From Bradyrhizobium sp. SRS-191 (GTDB lineage Bacteria > Pseudomonadota > Alphaproteobacteria > Rhizobiales > Xanthobacteraceae): a stretch of DNA of 64,000 bases. The stretch is from the NCBI RefSeq assembly GCF_024586915.1, contig NZ_JANBVS010000018.1, forward strand, positions 1 through 64,000, read 5' to 3'. Below, piece after piece: positions 28,143 through 37,835 of the stretch; within the stretch, counting starts at the first letter, position 1, and each line of letters begins with the position of its first letter. The translations under genes were made by a program, and so were the position numbers. The notes beneath the pieces are model-generated. The model was not told the origin of the DNA. It searched no databases and saw only the letters and a program-made list of their open reading frames with translations.

Positions 28143-29375
28143 ATGCCCCTCATCCGCCGCATGCCCCCCGTCATCGCCGATCCTTCCATCCTGCGCGTCC
28201 TGGTCGTGCTCGCCGTCACCCAGCTGATCGCCTGGGGCACGCTCAGCCTGCCGGCGGTGATCGGCCGGGCGATGGCGGCGGATCTGGAGATGGATCTGAC
28301 GGCGATCTTCGCCAGCACGACGGTGCTGTACATGTCGATGGGGCTGTGCTCGCCGCTGCTGGCCCGGCCGTTCGTCAAGCAGGGCGGCCGCCGCGTCATG
28401 ATCGTCGGCACGGTGCTGGCGGCGCCCGGCTATGTGCTGCTGTCGGTCGCGCAGGGGCCGCTGACGTATTATGCCGCTTGGCTGCTGCTCGGCATCGCCG
28501 GGAGCGCGACGCTCTCGACCGCCTCTTACATCGTCCTCAACGAGATCGCCGGACGGCGCGCAGGCAGGGCCATCGGCGCGCTGATGCTGGTCACGGGCCT
28601 GTCCAGCAGCATCTTCTGGCCGGTGACGTCGGCGCTGTCGGCGCACATCGGCTGGCGCAGCACCTGCCTCGTCTATGCCGGCCTGCTGCTCCTGGTGTCG
28701 CTGCCGCTGATCGTGTTCCTTCTGCCGCGCCGGGTTCATGATCATCTGCCGGCTGACGCGGGCGCGGCCGCGGGCGCGCCTGCGGCCACGCCGGCGCGCA
28801 GCACCTTCTATCTGCTCGTCGGCGCCTCCGGCCTCAACGCCTTCGTCGCCTTCGGCATGGGCGCCGTGCTGATCGAGCTCTTGAAGGCCGAGGGCCTCTC
28901 GCCCGCGGAGGCGATCGCCTTCGGCTCGATGCTGGGCGTGATCCAGATCAGCGCCCGCGCGATCGACTTCCTCGGCGGCGGCCGCTGGGACGGCATCACC
29001 ACCGCGATCGTCGCCGGCCTGGCGCTGCCGGCCGCGATGCTGCTGCTGATGCTCAGCCATGGCTCGCACGTCGCGATCGCGATGTTCATGCTGGTCTACG
29101 GCCTCGGCACCGGTGCGTTGGCCGTTGCGCGCGCGACCATGCCGCTGGTGTTTTACGACAAGGCCGCGTTCGCCAAGGCCGCGGCGCAGATCGGCCTGCC
29201 GATGAACCTGCTGTCGGCGGTGTCGGCACCGATCCTGGTGGAACTGCTGACCCGCTACGGCAGCAATGCGCCGCTGGCGCTCAGCCTCGTCTGCTCCTGT
29301 GCCGCGGTGGCGATGCTGCTGCTGTTGCGTCAGCGCCGGCCGGAGCAGGTCTCGGCCCCCTCGGAAGCAGCCTGA
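28143..29375 (+). CDS. MFS transporter
   Basis: 410 residues, about 12 membrane segments in two halves separated by a Pro/Ala-rich loop (residues ~200-215). The first half includes VKQGGRRVMIVGTVL after segment 2, a motif A remnant. The start could be ATG 28143 or 28161. The substrate is unknown. It is divergent from the SDR gene with a 215-base gap and is followed by a large intergenic region. Confidence 0.85.
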   Translation: MPLIRRMPPVIADPSILRVLVVLAVTQLIAWGTLSLPAVIGRAMAADLEMDLTAIFASTTVLYMSMGLCSPLLARPFVKQGGRRVMIVGTVLAAPGYVLLSVAQGPLTYYAAWLLLGIAGSATLSTASYIVLNEIAGRRAGRAIGALMLVTGLSSSIFWPVTSALSAHIGWRSTCLVYAGLLLLVSLPLIVFLLPRRVHDHLPADAGAAAGAPAATPARSTFYLLVGASGLNAFVAFGMGAVLIELLKAEGLSPAEAIAFGSMLGVIQISARAIDFLGGGRWDGITTAIVAGLALPAAMLLLMLSHGSHVAIAMFMLVYGLGTGALAVARATMPLVFYDKAAFAKAAAQIGLPMNLLSAVSAPILVELLTRYGSNAPLALSLVCSCAAVAMLLLLRQRRPEQVSAPSEAA

Positions 29376-30197
29376 GTCGCCCGACGGGCAAAGCGCGGCC
29401 CCGATGGGCAAGCGCGGAAGCGTGCGATCGGCCTGCGCCGGACGACTAAGTTTGGCAGCGGAGTCAGAGGCATCGGAACAGTCGCCGCGGCCCGCGCAAA
29501 TTTGTTCTTTCGCTTTATCGGAAATTGTGGTTCACTGTCTCAGTCCCGCCTCATCGACGAGGGGCGCTGCGCATCGTCAGGAGCGTTGAGGTGGGATGCG
29601 ATGGACGTGCTGGCGCCGACTGACGAGTGGCGCAGGACGGACGGCGAAGTCGCGTGGTCCTGATACCCCGATGCTGGTATCCCCCGCGGCAGTGCGCCTT
29701 GAGCGCGCTGTCGCGGCACGGTGGCCAACAAGCCCGGTGCACCGAGGAGAGCGCGTATAAGCCGTAACACCGTTGCGCAGGGAAGGCCGGGTCGCGCTGG
29801 CTGAACCTGTGGTTCCTGCCCCGTGCATTCCTTTTCGCACGGGGGCCGCAGGAATCAGCCGAGGCCTGGTCTTCCCTGCGCCCTCGATCAGGTGAGGGCT
29901 TCGTTGCACAAAGCTTGGGCGCTCTGCGCGTCGCAAGGCCGAAGACGCGCGTGGGAGCCTGACGTGGGAGCTTGGCCCTGCGAACTCGTCCTGCAGGCAG
30001 GTCACAGAAGCATCACATGTTAGTTTCGGACGCGGATGAGTGCAGCGTTGTGGTTGTGCCGGCTTGTTGGCTCTCGCGATTGGATTGTGTCTGCTGCGAA
30101 AGACTAATTAGTTCGCCGGCGCGTGGGGTGCACGGATAGCAAACCATTAATGTGAGCTTGGTATCGTGCATACAGTCCTGGCAACGAGAATCAGAAA
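29376..30197. other. 822-base intergenic region with repeat/RNA-like structure
   Basis: No reading frame here is protein-like. 29500-29900 looks, from memory, like a sequence block seen repeatedly in Bradyrhizobium genomes and sometimes mis-called as short hypothetical proteins. Its core is the nested hairpin element at 29776-29899. The last 190 bases include a 10-base palindrome ACTAATTAGT (30103-30112) and the promoter area of the chemoreceptor. Confidence 0.5.
29776..29899. ncRNA. Candidate structured RNA with nested stems
   Basis: Outer stem: CGCAGGGAAG (29776-29785) pairs perfectly with 29871-29880. Within it, TTCCTGC (29813-29819) pairs with GCAGGAA (29848-29854), and inside that CCCGTGC (29820-29826) pairs with GCACGGG (29837-29843) around a ten-base loop. 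A further hairpin GCCCTC/GAGGGC follows at 29880-29899. Strand is undetermined. It may be a repeat-derived RNA rather than a conserved regulator. Confidence 0.45.
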
Positions 30198-31895
30198 ATG
30201 CGACACCTGACTGTCTATCAGCGTCTGGCGGCGATCATCGCCGTGATGTCGATCGCACTGTTCGCCGTCTCCGCCATGCAGATCCTGATGCTGCGTGGAA
30301 CCGTCATCGAGGAGCGGCAGGCCATGGTCCGCAACCTCGTCGACTCAGCCGTCAAGGTTCTCAGCTATTACGACGCTGCCGCTGCTGCCGGAAAAGTCCC
30401 GGCGGATCAGGCGCGTCAGCAGGCCTTCGCCGCGATCGGCGCGATGCGCTGGGGGCCCTATAACGACTATCTCGGCGTCTATGGCACCGGACCGTCGGAC
30501 GCGGGCGTGACCTATGTCCATGCCAACCCGAAATACATCAACGTCAATCGCTGGGACTACCAGGATTCGACCAAGAAATATCTGATCCAGGACATCGTGC
30601 GCGCCGCGCGCGCCGGCGGCGGCTTCGTCGAGTATCAGGTGCCGCGGGCCGGCGGAAAGGAAGAGCTGCCCAAGATGTCCTATGTCGGCGCCTATGGCAG
30701 CGGCGACAAGATGCTGGCGATCCAGGCCGGCGCCTATGTCGACGACATCGATGCCGTCGTCCATCAGCGCGCGCTGTGGGCCGGCCTCGGCGCCCTCGCC
30801 GGGCTGCTGGTCGCCGCCGTCACAGCCTTCTGGCTCGGACGCAGCGTCGTCGTTCCGCTCGACCAGACCTGCGCCGTCATGGACGAGCTGACCAAGGGCA
30901 ATCTCGGCTTCGAGGTGCCGTTCACCGATCGCCGCAACGAGATCGGACGCATGGCGCGCAGCCTGCAGATCTTCAAGGACCATCTGGCCGAAAGCGAGCG
31001 CATCAGGGCCGAGCAGGAGGAGGCCAAGCAGCAGTCGGCCGAGGAGCGGCGTGCGGTGCTGGCGCGGATCGCCGACGAGTTCGAACGCTCGATCGGCGGC
31101 GTGATCCAGACCACGGCGAGCGCGGCCGGCGAGTTGCAGACCTCGGCACAGTCGATGTCGAGCATCGTCTCCGGTACGTCAGATCAGAGCGCGAAGGTGG
31201 CCGCAGCCGCCGAGCAGACCGCCAAGAACGTGCAGACGGTGTCGGCCTCGGCCGAGCAGCTGTCGTCGTCGATCCAGGAGATCGCCAAGCAGGTGACGCA
31301 GTCGTCCTCGATCGCGCAGAACGCGGTGGAGCAGGCGACCCGGACCGAATCCATGGTCACGCGTCTCGTCCATGCCTCGCAGAAGATCGGCGAGGTGATG
31401 GCGCTGATCCAGACGATCGCCGGCCAGACCAACCTGCTGGCGCTCAACGCCACCATCGAATCCGCCCGAGCGGGCGAGGCCGGCAAGGGCTTCGCGGTCG
31501 TCGCCAACGAGGTCAAGGCGCTGTCGGCGCAGACCGCCAAGGCGACCGAGGAGATCACCAGCCAGATCGAGGCGATCCGCGACGCGACGACGTCCACCGT
31601 GACCGCGATCCGCGACATCGGCACCACGATCGGCCAGATGAACGAGATCACCGAGACCATCGCCGCGGCCGTCGAGGAGCAGGGCGTCGCCACCAAGGAG
31701 ATCGCGCGCAGCGTCCAGCAGGCGGCGCAGGGCACCCAGGGCGTGATGCAGCACATCGTCGGCGTGCGCGAGGCGTCGGGACAGGTCGGCGCGGCGGCGG
31801 CGCAGGTGCTGAGCGCGGCGGCGCAACTCGGCAGCCAGTCGGATCAATTGAAGAACCAGACCGGCCGCTTCCTCGGCAACGTCCGCGCGGCATGA
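30198..31895 (+). CDS. Methyl-accepting chemotaxis protein with single Cache-like domain
   Basis: 565 residues. Membrane segment at about 12-34, a ~155-residue periplasmic domain of sCache type (WGPYNDYLGVYGTG, YVHANPKYINVNRWDYQDS), membrane segment about 193-213, HAMP, then the signalling domain with GQTNLLALNATIESARAGEAG at the hairpin tip. Such receptors usually sense small organic acids or amino acids; the ligand here is unknown. Isolated from any che operon and convergent with the NUDIX gene. Confidence 0.93.
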   Translation: MRHLTVYQRLAAIIAVMSIALFAVSAMQILMLRGTVIEERQAMVRNLVDSAVKVLSYYDAAAAAGKVPADQARQQAFAAIGAMRWGPYNDYLGVYGTGPSDAGVTYVHANPKYINVNRWDYQDSTKKYLIQDIVRAARAGGGFVEYQVPRAGGKEELPKMSYVGAYGSGDKMLAIQAGAYVDDIDAVVHQRALWAGLGALAGLLVAAVTAFWLGRSVVVPLDQTCAVMDELTKGNLGFEVPFTDRRNEIGRMARSLQIFKDHLAESERIRAEQEEAKQQSAEERRAVLARIADEFERSIGGVIQTTASAAGELQTSAQSMSSIVSGTSDQSAKVAAAAEQTAKNVQTVSASAEQLSSSIQEIAKQVTQSSSIAQNAVEQATRTESMVTRLVHASQKIGEVMALIQTIAGQTNLLALNATIESARAGEAGKGFAVVANEVKALSAQTAKATEEITSQIEAIRDATTSTVTAIRDIGTTIGQMNEITETIAAAVEEQGVATKEIARSVQQAAQGTQGVMQHIVGVREASGQVGAAAAQVLSAAAQLGSQSDQLKNQTGRFLGNVRAA

Positions 31896-31919
31896 TCGCG
31901 GGCGGCGGATGGTGATCGC

Positions 31920-32381
31920 TCACCCTCCGCCGATCTCGACGAGACGATCGAGTAGCGCGGCCTGCGCCGGATTGATGCGGGTCCTCGCCTCAGCCAGATC
32001 GAACCAGGCAGCGCGATCCACCTCCGGAAAGTGCTGGAGACGGCCGCTGCGTGGCGGCCATTCGAGCTCGAAGGTGTTGCTGACGATGGCGTCGGCATGG
32101 AGATCGGTCTCGGCGGCAAACGCCTCGACCATCTTGCCGCCGCGCTGCCTGATCTCGCCGAGCGGAATGAGCGGCGCGGTCAGCTCCGTGCCGAGCTCCT
32201 CGGCGAATTCGCGTCGCGCCACCGCCTCGGCGGATTCATCGGCGCCGAACTCGCCCTTCGGGATCGACCAGGCGCCCGCGTCCTTGTTGCGCCAGAACGG
32301 TCCGCCCGGATGCACCAGCAGCACCTCGAGCGCGCCGCCACGACGGCGAAAGGCGAGCACGCCCGCGCTGCGCGCCGGCAT
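31920..32381 (-). CDS. NUDIX hydrolase
   Basis: 153 residues. The NUDIX box is complete: GEFGADESAEAV-ARREFAEELG (G-x5-E-x7-REUxEExGU). It hydrolyses a nucleoside diphosphate linked to another group; the substrate cannot be told from the sequence. The N-terminus (SAGVLAFRRRGGALEVLLVHPGG) resembles NUDIX proteins of the MutT/DATP pyrophosphohydrolase group. It starts four bases after the DUF763 gene ends, on the same strand, so the two form an operon. Confidence 0.9.
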   Translation of the reverse strand: MPARSAGVLAFRRRGGALEVLLVHPGGPFWRNKDAGAWSIPKGEFGADESAEAVARREFAEELGTELTAPLIPLGEIRQRGGKMVEAFAAETDLHADAIVSNTFELEWPPRSGRLQHFPEVDRAAWFDLAEARTRINPAQAALLDRLVEIGGG

Positions 32382-32385
32382 GGTC

Positions 32386-33633
32386 TCACGCCTCGCCGGT
32401 GCGCTGGATGAGATCGCGCTCCCAGCCGAACACCGAGCGGCCGTCGAGCTCGGGCGAAGCCGCGCGTTCGGTGGCGATGAATGCGTCGAGCGAAGGGCCG
32501 GTCGCGCTGCGCTCCAGCCGCCGCGCCTGGTCGTCGAGCCGCTTCAGCGCCGCCAGCGTCTCGTCGCGGCCGAGCTTGGCATGGCCGACCGCAGATTTGA
32601 GCACGCGGATGGTCTCGTCATAGACCTTGATGGGCACGGGGTAGGGATGCCGATCCTTGCCGCCATGCGCCAGCGAGAACCGCGCCGGATCGGTGAACCG
32701 ATAGGGCGCGCCATGCACGACCTCGGCGACCATGGCGAGCGATCGCACCGTGCGCGCGCCGACGCCGGGTGTCAGCAGCAGTTCGGGGAAATCGACCGGC
32801 CCGCGCTCCGCGGCGGCGGCCAAGGTGCCGTGCAGCCGCCGTGCGAACACGTCCTTCGGCCTGACGTCGTGATGATCCGGCATGATGAGATGCGGCAGCA
32901 TCGCTTGCGCCTGTGCCGGCGCCGGCGCGCTCAGCCGCTCGAACTCGGTGACGAGGCGGTCGGGGCCGAGCTCGGTGAGCAGCTCGAGCTGCGCATGGCG
33001 CGATGGCGCGGCGCGCTTGTCGGTGAGGTTGACGATCTCGCCCTGCGCCGGACCGTCGATCGCGCTATGCGGCGCATCGACGAAGTCGGCGATTCCTGGC
33101 GAATGCCAGTGATAGCGCCGGGCCTGCCGCGCCTCGCCATTCATGCCCTGCTGCACGACGGTCCACTTGCCGTCGGCGGTGACGAAGAAGCCATGCAGAT
33201 AAAGGTCGAAGCCGTCCTGCACGGCGGCGCTGTCGACCTTGGCGACCAGCTTGCTGGTGCGCACCAGGCCTTCGCCGTCGAGACCGAGCCGGTCGCTGAG
33301 CAGGCGCAGCTCGTCGGGCGTCTTGCGCGAATGCTCGCCGCGGCCGCCGCAGACGTAGATGCCGAGCTCTGGCGACAGCGGCTTCAGCCCGCGCTTGAGC
33401 GCGCCGATCACGCTGGTGGTGATCCCCGAGGAGTGCCAGTCCATCCCCATCACGGCCCCGAACGACTGGAACCAGAACGGATGCGACAACCGCGCCAGGA
33501 ATTCGTCGCGGCCGTAATGATGCACGATCGCTTGCGTGATGATGGCGCCGAGCGAGGCCATACGCGTGCCGAGCCAGGCCGGGACGCGCCCGGAATGGAG
33601 CGGAAGATCGGCGCTGCCGGTGCGTCGGGCCAT
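32386..33633 (-). CDS. DUF763 protein
   Basis: 415 residues. The N-terminus (MARRTGSADLPLHSGRVPAWL) and the segment FGAVMGMDWHSSGITTSVIGALKRG are typical of DUF763, a family best known from archaea and thermophiles and also found in rhizobia. The middle LLTPGVGARTVRSLAMVAEVVHG looks like a helix-hairpin-helix, suggesting contact with DNA. C-terminal residues are helical and charged. Function is not established. First gene of an operon with the NUDIX hydrolase, which suggests a link to nucleotide or DNA repair metabolism. Confidence 0.87.
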   Translation of the reverse strand: MARRTGSADLPLHSGRVPAWLGTRMASLGAIITQAIVHHYGRDEFLARLSHPFWFQSFGAVMGMDWHSSGITTSVIGALKRGLKPLSPELGIYVCGGRGEHSRKTPDELRLLSDRLGLDGEGLVRTSKLVAKVDSAAVQDGFDLYLHGFFVTADGKWTVVQQGMNGEARQARRYHWHSPGIADFVDAPHSAIDGPAQGEIVNLTDKRAAPSRHAQLELLTELGPDRLVTEFERLSAPAPAQAQAMLPHLIMPDHHDVRPKDVFARRLHGTLAAAAERGPVDFPELLLTPGVGARTVRSLAMVAEVVHGAPYRFTDPARFSLAHGGKDRHPYPVPIKVYDETIRVLKSAVGHAKLGRDETLAALKRLDDQARRLERSATGPSLDAFIATERAASPELDGRSVFGWERDLIQRTGEA

Positions 33634-33737
33634 GGAATCCTTGCGCTGGGGAACTGCCGCGCCAATGTATCAGACCATGTGCGGCGATGGATCACAAAGT
33701 TGGACCCTGCGCGCACGCTCTCGGAGCACGACGCCTG

Positions 33738-36700
33738 ATGGCCAACGCGCAGCCCGCCGAAACGGTCTTCTCACCTGCCTATGCCGAGGACGACGTCGCG
33801 ATCGCCGACCGCCTGCTGCGCGCCCAGGACGGCGCCGATCTTCCGGCAGTGAAGGCTTTGGCGCGGCGGCTGATCGAGGGCCTCCGCGCCAAGGCGTCGC
33901 GCTTCGGCGGCATCGACGACTTCCTGCAGGAATATTCGCTGTCCACCAACGAGGGCCTCGCTCTGATGGTGCTGGCCGAGGCGCTGCTGCGGGTGCCCGG
34001 CGACGACACCGCGGACCGTCTGATCGAGGACAAGCTCGGCCGCAGCGACTTCCTGCATCACGAGGTCAAGTCGCACACGCCTTTGGTCACCGCCTCGGCC
34101 TGGGCGCTCGGCCTCGCCGCCCGCGTGATTGCGCCGGGCGAGACGCCGGAGAGCGTGGTGGCGGGCCTCGCCCGCCGCCTCGGTCTGCCGACGGTGCGCA
34201 CCGCCGCGCGACAGGCGATGAAGCTGCTCGGCAGCCATTTCGTGCTCGGCGAGACCATCGCCCAGGCCCTCGACCGCGCCAATTCCGGCACCGGCCGCCT
34301 GTTCCGCTATTCCTTCGACATGCTCGGCGAAGGCGCCCGCACCGCCCCCGACGCCGAACGCTACCGGCAGTCCTACGCGGCGGCGATCGATGCGATCGGA
34401 CGGGCCGCGGGCAATGCCGCGTTGCCGGAGCGGCCGGGTATCTCGGTCAAGCTGTCGGCGTTGCATCCGCGCTATGAGGAGATCAGCCGCGAGCGCGTGC
34501 TCCGCGAGCTGGTGCCGGTGGTCATCGATCTCGCGAGGCAGGCCAAGTCGTACGACTTGAACTTTACTGTCGATGCCGAGGAGGCCGACCGGCTCGATCT
34601 CTCGATGGCGGTGATCGCGAAGACCGTGGCCGATCCGGCGCTCGCCGGCTGGGACGGTTTCGGTCTGGCGATCCAGGCCTATCAGAAGCGGGCGGAGAAG
34701 GTCATCTCCTTCATCGCCGACCTCGCCGCAACGCACGACCGCCGCTTCATGGTCCGGCTGGTCAAGGGGGCCTATTGGGACACCGAGATCAAGCGCGCGC
34801 AGGAGCGCGGGCTCGACGACTATCCGGTGTTCACGCGCAAGGCGATGACCGATCTGAACTATCTCGCCTGTGCGCGGCAATTGCTGGCGCATCGCGGCCT
34901 CATCTTCCCGCAATTCGCGACCCACAACGCGTTGACCGTCGCGCACATCGTTCAAGATGCCGGCGGCAGCGGTGGCTACGAGTTCCAGCGCCTGCATGGC
35001 ATGGGCGATCCGCTCTATGCGAGCTTGCGCGAGCTGCATCCCGACATCGCCTGCCGCACCTATGCGCCGGTCGGGCAGCATCGCGATCTCCTGGCCTACC
35101 TCGTCCGCCGCCTGCTCGAGAACGGGGCCAACTCCTCATTCGTCTCTGTGGCGGCCGATCCGAACGTTCCGATCGATCAGCTCGTGACCGGCGAGGCCGA
35201 GATCATCGGCAGGCCGGACGCCGCGCGCCATCCGCATATCCTGCGGCCGCGGGATCTCTACGGTCCGGCGCGTCGTAACTCGCAGGGCATCGAGCTCGGA
35301 CATCATGCCTCGCTGACCTCCTTGCGTGCCGATATCGCGCGGGCCGGCGCCGCACCGGCTGCGGCTGCGCCGATCATCGACGGCGTCGCCCAGGACGGTC
35401 CGTCACGTCAGCTCACAAGTCCGTTCGATCCCCGCGTGAGTGCCGGCACGGTGGTCGAAGCCGATGCGGCGGACGTCGAACGGGCGGTTACGGCGGCCGT
35501 CGGCGGCTTGACGTCCTGGCGCATGATCACCGCTGCCGAGCGGGCCAAGGCGTTGCGTCGCGCGGCTGACATGATCGAGCAGCGCCGGGCGCGCCTCATC
35601 CATCTGCTCGCGGTCGAAGCCGGCAAGACCCTCGACGATGCCATTGCCGAGATCCGGGAGGCGGTGGACTTCTGCCGCTACTATGCCGCCGAAGGCGAGA
35701 AACTGTTCGGCGCCGAGCTCGGCCTGCCCGGACCGACCGGCGAGTCGAATGCATTGCGGCTGCGCCCACGCGGCGTCTTCGTCGCGATCTCGCCCTGGAA
35801 TTTTCCGCTCGCCATATTCATCGGGCAGATCGCCGCGGCGCTGATGGCCGGCAATGCGGTCGTCGCCAAGCCGGCCGAGCAGACGCCGCTGATCGCAGCC
35901 GAAACGGTGCGGCTGCTGCACGAGGCTGGTATTTCCTCATCGGCTTTGCAGCTCGTGACAGGCGACGGTGCCGTTGGTGCTGGTCTCGTCAACCACCCGG
36001 CGATCGCCGGCGTCGTCTTCACCGGCTCCTATGACACCGCGCGCGCGATCAACATCGCGCTCGCCAACCGCAAGGGGCCGATTCTCCCGCTGATCGCCGA
36101 GACCGGCGGCATCAATGCGTTGCTCGTCGACTCCACCGCTTTGGCCGAGCAGGTCACGGACGACGTCGTCACCTCGGCGTTCCGTTCGGCCGGCCAGCGC
36201 TGCTCGGCGCTGCGGCTGTTGTGCGTGCAGGATGACGTCGCCGACGACATCATCGCGATGATCGTGGGCGCGGCGCGTGAGCTGCGCATCGGCGACCCCC
36301 GCGATGTGTCGACCCACATTGGCCCGGTGATCGACGCGGAGGCCAAGGCGCGGCTGGACCAGCACATCGCGCGCATGAAGGTCGGCGCTCGCGTGCACTA
36401 CGCGGGATCTTCGCCGGACACCGGCTGCTTCGTGGCGCCGCATGTTTTCGAACTGCAGCGGCCCGAGCAGTTGGAGCAGGAGGTGTTCGGCCCTGTCCTC
36501 CACGTGGTGCGTTATCGCGGCGACGATCTCGATCGCGTGCTGCAGGCGATCGCCGCCTCCGGATATGGCCTGACCTTCGGCCTGCATTCGCGCATCAGCC
36601 AGCTCGCCGACCGTGTCGGTCAGCTGCCGATCGGCAACATCTACGTCAACCGCAACATGATCGGCGCCGTCGTCGGCGTGCAGCCGTTCGGCGGCTGCGG

Positions 36701-36833
36701 GCTGTCGGGCACGGGGCCGAAGGCCGGCGGGCCGCATTACCTCGCACGCTTCGCGACCGAGCAGACGATGACGATCAACACCGCAGCCGCCGGCGGCAAT
36801 GCCGCGCTGGCATCGCTGGGAGAGAAAGGATGA
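33738..36833 (+). CDS. putA: Bifunctional proline dehydrogenase/glutamate semialdehyde dehydrogenase
   Basis: 1031 residues from ATG 33738. The N-terminal half is the FAD proline dehydrogenase barrel (ISVKLSALHPRYE, MVRLVKGAYWDTEIKRAQ, YAPVGQHRDLLAYLVRRLLENG). The C-terminal half is the NAD aldehyde dehydrogenase (SPWNFPLAIFIG, catalytic Glu788 in AETGG and Cys822 in GQRCSA). It oxidises proline to glutamate. Unlike the ~1300-residue E. coli form it lacks the N-terminal ribbon-helix-helix, so it cannot be its own repressor. No Lrp-type putR is adjacent. Confidence 0.96.
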   Translation: MANAQPAETVFSPAYAEDDVAIADRLLRAQDGADLPAVKALARRLIEGLRAKASRFGGIDDFLQEYSLSTNEGLALMVLAEALLRVPGDDTADRLIEDKLGRSDFLHHEVKSHTPLVTASAWALGLAARVIAPGETPESVVAGLARRLGLPTVRTAARQAMKLLGSHFVLGETIAQALDRANSGTGRLFRYSFDMLGEGARTAPDAERYRQSYAAAIDAIGRAAGNAALPERPGISVKLSALHPRYEEISRERVLRELVPVVIDLARQAKSYDLNFTVDAEEADRLDLSMAVIAKTVADPALAGWDGFGLAIQAYQKRAEKVISFIADLAATHDRRFMVRLVKGAYWDTEIKRAQERGLDDYPVFTRKAMTDLNYLACARQLLAHRGLIFPQFATHNALTVAHIVQDAGGSGGYEFQRLHGMGDPLYASLRELHPDIACRTYAPVGQHRDLLAYLVRRLLENGANSSFVSVAADPNVPIDQLVTGEAEIIGRPDAARHPHILRPRDLYGPARRNSQGIELGHHASLTSLRADIARAGAAPAAAAPIIDGVAQDGPSRQLTSPFDPRVSAGTVVEADAADVERAVTAAVGGLTSWRMITAAERAKALRRAADMIEQRRARLIHLLAVEAGKTLDDAIAEIREAVDFCRYYAAEGEKLFGAELGLPGPTGESNALRLRPRGVFVAISPWNFPLAIFIGQIAAALMAGNAVVAKPAEQTPLIAAETVRLLHEAGISSSALQLVTGDGAVGAGLVNHPAIAGVVFTGSYDTARAINIALANRKGPILPLIAETGGINALLVDSTALAEQVTDDVVTSAFRSAGQRCSALRLLCVQDDVADDIIAMIVGAARELRIGDPRDVSTHIGPVIDAEAKARLDQHIARMKVGARVHYAGSSPDTGCFVAPHVFELQRPEQLEQEVFGPVLHVVRYRGDDLDRVLQAIAASGYGLTFGLHSRISQLADRVGQLPIGNIYVNRNMIGAVVGVQPFGGCGLSGTGPKAGGPHYLARFATEQTMTINTAAAGGNAALASLGEKG

Positions 36834-36845
36834 CGCGCGATGGCG

Positions 36846-37823
36846 CTAGCCGTCGGCGAGATAGCCGATCCAGTTCCTGAACAGGAGCTTGGCCGCGTGA
36901 CCGGCCGCGAGATCGGGGCGAAGGGTCAGCCCCGGCAGCTCGGCGGCCGAGGTCGGATCGCGTCGGGCCTTGGCGCGCAGCTCGAACGCGTTCAGCACCG
37001 CCTCGGTCTCGGCGCTGAAATAGGATTTCGGCAGTCGCGGATAGTCGTCGCGCTGGCCGGCGAGATACCGCGCGATGTCCCGCATATATTCACGCTGCAG
37101 CGACAGCGCGTCATATTCGGGATGGCCCTGGAAGAACACGAAGCGGCTCGGCATCGCGCGCGCAAAGATGTCGACGCCGACCTCGGCCGACCGGGTCAGA
37201 ATGTCGTAGCCGCGCTCCGCCAGCAGCGGCTCGTTGACGGCGTTGAGGCGCGAGTGCGGCACCTGCAGCGGGGCGTCGATGCCGCGGGTCAGCCAGTCGT
37301 CCCGGACCTTCACGCAGTCGAAGACGCCGGAGCACTTGCTGGCGAGCCGCTGCCGCTCGACATTGTCGAGATGCAGCACCGCCGCATGCGCGGCGAGACA
37401 GGACCAGATTGCCGTCTTCGTGTTGGTCCTGGCCCAGTCGATGATGGCGGTGAGGTCCGGCCAGTAAGGCTCGTCGCGCAGCCGCGCCGCGATCGGCTCG
37501 GCGCCGGTGACGATCAGTCCGTCGATGCCGAGGCCGTCGAGCCGGTCGATGTCGGTATAGGTCTGGGCGACGTGGCTGCTGGCCACAGGCGAACGTGCGA
37601 TCGACGGCAGCGAGAAGCAGTGCAGACGGATGCGGACGTGCCACGGCGCCGATTGCTGCAGCAGCCGCGCGATCTGGACGTCGGTTGCCTTCAGCGCGCT
37701 GTCCGGCATGTTGTTGACGAGCCCGATCGTGAGCTCGATCGGGTCGCGCACGCGACGCTCGCCGCCGGCGGGCGCCAGGGCAGGGCTCGTGATCCTGCGA
37801 TCTCCCTCGAACAGCAGGGTCAT
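36846..37823 (-). CDS. metA: Homoserine O-acyltransferase (MetA family)
   Basis: 325 residues. Family features: IGLVNNMPDSALKATDVQ at the N-terminus, nucleophile Cys in IWSCLAAHAAVLH, VPHSRLN, and the catalytic His and nearby Glu in FFQGHPEYD. It activates homoserine with acetyl- or succinyl-CoA for methionine synthesis; the acyl donor cannot be read with certainty. It starts 12 bases after metY on the same strand, giving a metY-metA pair that supplies and uses the O-acylhomoserine. Confidence 0.88.
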   Translation of the reverse strand: MTLLFEGDRRITSPALAPAGGERRVRDPIELTIGLVNNMPDSALKATDVQIARLLQQSAPWHVRIRLHCFSLPSIARSPVASSHVAQTYTDIDRLDGLGIDGLIVTGAEPIAARLRDEPYWPDLTAIIDWARTNTKTAIWSCLAAHAAVLHLDNVERQRLASKCSGVFDCVKVRDDWLTRGIDAPLQVPHSRLNAVNEPLLAERGYDILTRSAEVGVDIFARAMPSRFVFFQGHPEYDALSLQREYMRDIARYLAGQRDDYPRLPKSYFSAETEAVLNAFELRAKARRDPTSAAELPGLTLRPDLAAGHAAKLLFRNWIGYLADG

Positions 37824-37835
37824 CGGCTGGCGGCT

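Noticed and set aside
29577..30005. 142-codon leftward frame in the large intergenic region
   Set aside because: Composition is Arg/Ser/Ala-rich with no domain, and the DNA is better explained by the nested hairpin/repeat; probably one of the spurious proteins called from this repeat.
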